From Lutraria lutraria (taxonomy: Eukaryota > Mollusca > Bivalvia > Venerida > Mactridae), in the NCBI GenBank assembly GCA_964023205.1, contig OZ026837.1, positions 13,183,479 to 13,247,478 on the forward strand: a stretch of 64,000 nt of DNA, given 5' to 3'. A program made the position numbers and the translations under genes. Shown here piece after piece: positions 59,722 to 64,000 of the stretch; position 1 is the stretch's first letter, and every line of letters begins with the position of its first letter. Under the pieces are notes generated by a model. The model had not been told where the DNA came from and made no database searches. It saw nothing but the letters and a program-made list of their open reading frames with translations.

Positions 59722-59764
59722 GGCACTTATTGTGAAGATACATTTAATTCAATGTTGAAAATTC

Positions 59765-60350
59765 TTGCAAAAAACACACAATTGTTTTACTTAAATATCC
59801 AGCTAGGTGACATGAATAGATCTGTAAGTTTAAATAATCTTTTTTGTAACAAAACATGATCATATAAATGTCATGATAATAAGTTGGAGATGAAGAAAGA
59901 AAGAAGTTGACCATGACAATACTGTGTAAAAGTTAGTTTACAAGTCAAGTTGGACTAAAATAAAGTTCTAATTTATAATTACTCTTGTGTGCAAAATGTA
60001 TTAATGAAATTGGAAGTCATATGAGAAGTTTGTACTGGATATTTACTGAATGTGCTTTTTTCATGATTTAAAGTTGAAATAGTTTTTCATTTGATACTAA
60101 TATAATACTAAGACATTAGCTTTACTTACAATAAGACATCAATATTACTTCCTAGTAGATTTTAAAACAACAGTCATATCCATGCCCCAATAACAATAAC
60201 TGGGCATTTATTTCCTATTAGAACACTCATTATCAAAGCACTCATTCAACATTTTCGTTATGCTTGAATTGAGGATGAGATATTATATTTTGCATGTTAA
60301 TAGCAACTTGGATTGGATGAAAGGTCATTGTGATTTTGTAAACAACAAAG
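59765..60350. other. Spacer or intron sequence
   Basis: AT-rich, with no further feature. A plus-strand ORF (60260-60487) overlaps the exon ending at 60400 in a different frame. Confidence 0.35.
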
Positions 60351-61574
60351 GACGAACACATCAAAACTATGGATATGGCTTTGCTGTGTTTATTCAAGAG
60401 GTAAAGTATCTGTTATGTAATACTATCCTTTTTCATGTTGGAATACTTATTAATCATGCTGGTATTATTACATGGCATTGTGTTTAAAAATTGTAACTAA
60501 GTACAATAGTGTATTTGTACATAGACATTACAACTCAGAACTGTATTCAATGAATTATAATACTTGTATACAATTACGGAATCATACATTTTGTATGTCA
60601 TAGTGATATATACTATTACTATTTTCAGGCCCTCATTACTGTTGAACAACTTATCAGAACTGGGTAAAAGGGTAAATACATAACCTTAATTAAATGTACT
60701 TTTTTCTTAACTCACTGTATGGATTAACTTGAAGGAAATAAATGTGTATGCGACACCATCAGTTACTTGTGTGTACTGCAAAGCTATATACAGGCGCATA
60801 ATTATGTATGTGACAATGACATTGGTTTATTTAACAAGAATTAGTTCAATTGCATATAGTCTTGTAAAACTAGATTTTGCAATTAATGTTGAGACCAGGT
60901 TACTTGCAAATTCATTCTTTTTTCTTAAATTTGTCTAGAAAAGCACAAAGGGTTCAACCTACATTCATCAAACTTTATATGTTGGTTCTTTATGACAACA
61001 ATGACAGGAACTGTGCATTTGCAGGTCAATGGCCATCCTCAGGGGCATTGTATTTTAAAAAACACATCTTCTTTTAATTTGAAAAAGATATTCTGTTTTT
61101 ATGTCTTTCATCCATAATATAATAATATACTTTGACACATATCAATCTCTTATGAAGCATACATTATTCAGTTTCATACATGACACTACTATGTGTGAGT
61201 ACATCAAAGTCTTTTGAAATTTTTGTTTTTCAGTATATTTTCTCTGCAGATGGAAGTATCATCTGTTGCAAATGAAATTTTGAAACAACTGCTTCAAAAC
61301 AATGAAATGTAAGTAGTTTTGTGATACCTGTGTTCTAGACATTTATGTATACAATGTACAACTAAATTTTATAGGTGTGATGAATGTTGGACGTGAAATT
61401 GTTGTATAAAATTTTAATTGTATATTGTTCTACATTTATTGTAGAAAAACACAATAATGTCTGGACATATTAAACAACTATACAGACTGTTTTTTATGTG
61501 TTTATTTCAGCCTTGCTGAGAAGTATTTTAAAAATGTGTTGGTGAAAGAAGCTTTGGCTGCTATAATGAAAGAG
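60351..61574 (+). CDS. In-phase exon series of an unrecognised gene
   Basis: Four exons keep one frame through three introns. 60351-60400 (weak acceptor; donor GAG|GTAAAG) encodes DEHIKTMDMALLCLFK plus 2 nt. 60629-60671 (acceptor ACTATTTTCAG, donor AGG|GTAAAT) encodes PSLLLNNLSELGKR. 61250-61308 (acceptor TATTTTCTCTGCAG, donor AAT|GTAAGTAG) encodes MEVSSVANEILKQLLQNNE. 61511-61574 (acceptor GTTTATTTCAG, donor GAG|GTATAG) encodes LAEKYFKNVLVKEALAAIMK plus E. The peptide is leucine-rich and helical, possibly alpha-solenoid, and matches no family I recognise. It may continue from the exons at 59396-59721. No following exon was found before the right arm of the inverted repeat, so the gene may be interrupted there. 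Confidence 0.55.
60945..61078 (+). repeat. Fragment of the AGGTCA-bearing element
   Basis: CATTCATCAAACTTTATATG, then GTTCTTTATGACAAC and GGAACTGTGCATTTGCAGGT, ending TTTTAAAAAACACATCTTC, follow the 3' part of 49767-50218. It lies inside the intron between exons 60629-60671 and 61250-61308. Confidence 0.75.
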
Positions 61575-61700
61575 GTATAGATACAGTAACTATGTCTGCA
61601 TTCTGTCACACTTTAGTTCATTTGTCCATTCATAAATGTATGTAGCACAGACATACTGGGCATACATCCTCAAAATTGATCCGCTCATGTCTAAACTGTT

Positions 61701-61730
61701 GTTTCTGTTATTTTCGGAAATAACAGAAAC
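61701..61730. repeat. 30-bp near-perfect palindrome
   Basis: GTTTCTGTTATTT and AAATAACAGAAAC flank a 4-nt centre TCGG. No target duplication was evident. Confidence 0.85.
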
Positions 61731-61994
61731 CACTGATTTGTGAGTTACTACTTACAACATTTTGTCAATACTGGTGTCCCATTTGAAGTTTTCATGGTAA
61801 GCTAATGTCAATTAATTAATATAAACTTTTTACATGTGTTTTATATTGAACTTAAAGTTTCAAGCAATGTTATATCCTGTTATCATTTTGCAAATTTCTG
61901 ATTTACTTTTGGATACTATGCTGTTTGAATTTCATTAATAATCCGTTGTATTTGTGAGCTGTGAGAGTTATTATTCCTTTGTCATAGTAAGAAT

Positions 61995-62299
61995 GCCCGC
62001 CCGCTAGATTAGTGATGAGCGTTTGTCTGATGATTGGGAGGTTGTGAGTTCGAATCCCGGGCGAGGCACACACTGTCCATGACAAATTTGACTGAAGATA
62101 TTACATCCTATGTTAAATTGTCCTCCATCTCTAAATTATGTGGGGTAGCTTGGCAGAAGCTTATGGATAGAATGTGGTTAGTACTGGTTTAAAGACCTGA
62201 ATGAAGTTCAGAAAAGCTGGTAAGGAGAACTGCCCGCCACGATATGACTGAAATAATGTTGAAAATGGCGAAAAACCTGATGAAATAAACAAACAAACA
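61995..62299 (+). mobile_element. tRNA-derived SINE, copy C
   Basis: Head GCCCGCCCGCTAGATTAGTG, B box GTGAGTTCGAATCCCGGGCG, body as in copies A and B, 3' end CTGCCCGCCACGATATGACT, GTTGAAAATGGCG and a tail of (AAAC)n. Its tail ends only 4 bp before the right arm of inverted repeat 2 begins. Confidence 0.87.
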
Positions 62300-62303
62300 T
62301 AGT

Positions 62304-64000
62304 GAATTTTCAACATTGAATTAAATGTATCTTCACAATAAGTGCCTTATTTTACTGTAGAGGACAAAACCTTAAAACAATTCTTGAAGGCTTCTGTTAT
62401 CTGTAATCAAAATAATAACTATATCAAGCATACCACATGCAAGTTGGACATTATATGCATCAGTTTGGTTGCTTTTAAAAAGAAATAGTGGTTAGCCTAA
62501 TCAGGGATGCTATATTACATGTAATATAGCATCCCTGGCCTAATCATTTTCAATAAAATATATTAAATTCGTTACATTTGAATGAAATGAAAATTTATAT
62601 CATCTTGGACACAGTAATTACCTTTGATATGGCCAATTTTGAATCAATCAAGTAACTGCTTTCATCTACATCCTGCAAACAATACATTTGTTTAATGTTA
62701 CATAAATCAGCATAATTTGAAGGAAAATTTAAGCCTGATATACATTGAAACATTAAAACACTGTTGAAAAAATAAAGGGAGTCCGGACACTTCTTGTTTT
62801 TGAAGTATATGTGCATAACTTATTTGTACACTTGCTGTAGTATATAACAATTAGAAGAGGGAAGTAGTACTAAAGATTAAAACATGCTAGTACATAGTAT
62901 TCTGATTATTCATATTATGAAATTTAAATGGCAGTAACAGTAACATTAAGGACGGATTAGCTGATTCGGTAGATAATTATTTTCCTCCACTTATGTACAA
63001 ATACAGATAAAAAACATCTACAAAATAGTGTACAGTCACGTACCATGCACCATTCCAATTAATCGAATTTGCAGGACATTACATTTACACTTGCAAGATT
63101 TGTCTGTCAATTCCATTTGACAGTAATACGTAAGATGTAATTGATGCTGTCAATTTTTTTGAGTTTTTGTAGCTGTTTTTTTCTAGCTGAAGATTTCTCT
63201 AATCTACTTATTGCTTATAATTACATTTATGTTAATTTCCTTTTGGTTGTATTACAATATATATAATGTATGTTTAGTAAAATGCAGAGTAATAAATGTT
63301 TTAAAGCGGATATTTTTTCACTGTTATATTCAAATATATGATCATCTGAGGTTACCAGATCAGTAAAGCAACACATAGCTAGGAGATAGTTATCAAGATC
63401 TTCTATTGCTACAATTACTTATTTGCTAAGGATTAAAATTTTCATTTTGAGATCATGTTGGGGGTACTAACATCAATTTTTTAATGTATCACAGCAACAA
63501 AATTGACACCATGATAACACACTGGAAATGCAAGCAGCAACTGACACATTCTTTAGTTTAATTAGGATCAAGGGCTCTTGATTGAAACTCAAACAATACA
63601 TATTTTCCATTGGTTGGTACATATAAAGACTGTACCGTGGACTACGTGGACGGCCCTCCATGCAAGAATTCAACATTTTCAAGTAGAATTTACTGTAACT
63701 CATAGACCATTTTCAAGAGAACTTTACTGTAGCCATAGACGACCCTAGAAATTAACTTATACACCAATTTCAAGGAGAATTTACTGTGGCCATAGACGAC
63801 CCTAGAAATTAACTTATATACCAACTTCAAGGGGAATTTACTGTGGCCATAGACGACCCTATGAAGTAACTAATTATACCAAATTCAAGGGGAATTTACT
63901 GTAGCCATAGACGACCCTATGAAATAACTAATATACCAATTTGAAGGGGAATTTACTGTGGCCATAGACGACCCTTTGAAGTAACTAATATACCAACTTC
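62304..64000 (-). repeat. Right arm of inverted repeat 2 (continues past the window)
   Basis: Reverse complement of 58068-59764. It contains reversed copies of the two exons (62347-62400 and 62622-62672), the 36-bp palindrome (62502-62537) and, from about 63678, the 57-bp array, which runs to the window edge. Confidence 0.97.

Larger units (their letters stand above)
58068..59764 (+). repeat. Left arm of inverted repeat 2
   Basis: Exact or nearly exact reverse complement of 62304-64000; paired coordinates sum to 122068 throughout, with no indels seen and one non-synonymous difference noted in a shared ORF. The arm includes the end of the 57-bp array and the exons at 59396-59721. Because the other arm runs off the window, the full arm is longer than 1.7 kb. 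Confidence 0.97.

Overview
The window is AT-rich, intron-containing, repeat-dense eukaryotic DNA, most likely from a bivalve mollusc. The inference rests on three things: secreted fibrinogen-related (FReD) genes, which are expanded in molluscs; an NHL beta-propeller gene of the kind expanded in bivalves; and dispersed repeats of types I associate with bivalve genomes (the 'ggccaagatggccc ... cacctgag' element, the 'aggtcaaaggtcaaggtcac' element, 'aataaaggcc' repeats, tRNA-headed SINEs). No species can be named from sequence alone. Real genes are sparse and most of the window is repeats or unassignable AT-rich DNA.

Layout. 0.5-3.3 kb: an inverted repeat with arms of about 0.73 kb around a dispersed bivalve-type element. 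4.6-5.6 kb: a single-exon rhodopsin-like GPCR. 7.3-9.7 kb: a 37-bp minisatellite, a TTAA-ended MITE, a palindrome and short tandem repeats. 11-23 kb: gene and transposon fragments (a possible alpha-kinase relic, a Tc1/mariner relic, orphan signal-peptide exons, a probable terminal exon), one tRNA-derived SINE, a CAA/CAT microsatellite and a second MITE family. 23.4-33.7 kb: a segmental tandem duplication carrying two paralogous two-exon coiled-coil genes on the minus strand. 33.7-37 kb: MITEs and dispersed repeats. 39.2-45 kb: two intact single-exon FReD genes on the plus strand, separated by palindromic 40-bp repeats and an AAAC/AACAC microsatellite. 47-51 kb: a MITE, the NHL gene (minus strand), a second MITE split by a nested insertion that carries AGGTCA direct repeats, and a SINE. 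53.7-64 kb: palindromic elements, a 3.3-kb array of a 57-bp repeat, then a near-perfect inverted repeat with arms of at least 1.7 kb around a 2.5-kb spacer holding in-phase exons of an unrecognised gene.

Function. Both FReD proteins have a signal peptide, an N-terminal coiled coil, a basic proprotein-convertase-like site ending RRQA, a second coiled or linker part and a C-terminal FReD, so they look like secreted, proteolytically matured lectin-like proteins. The coiled-coil pair has no family I recognise. The GPCR and NHL genes show no evident functional link to the others. The most unusual mobile DNA is a 34-36 bp element made only of its own inverted repeat, present at two independent sites, each flanked by a perfect 7-bp target-site duplication.
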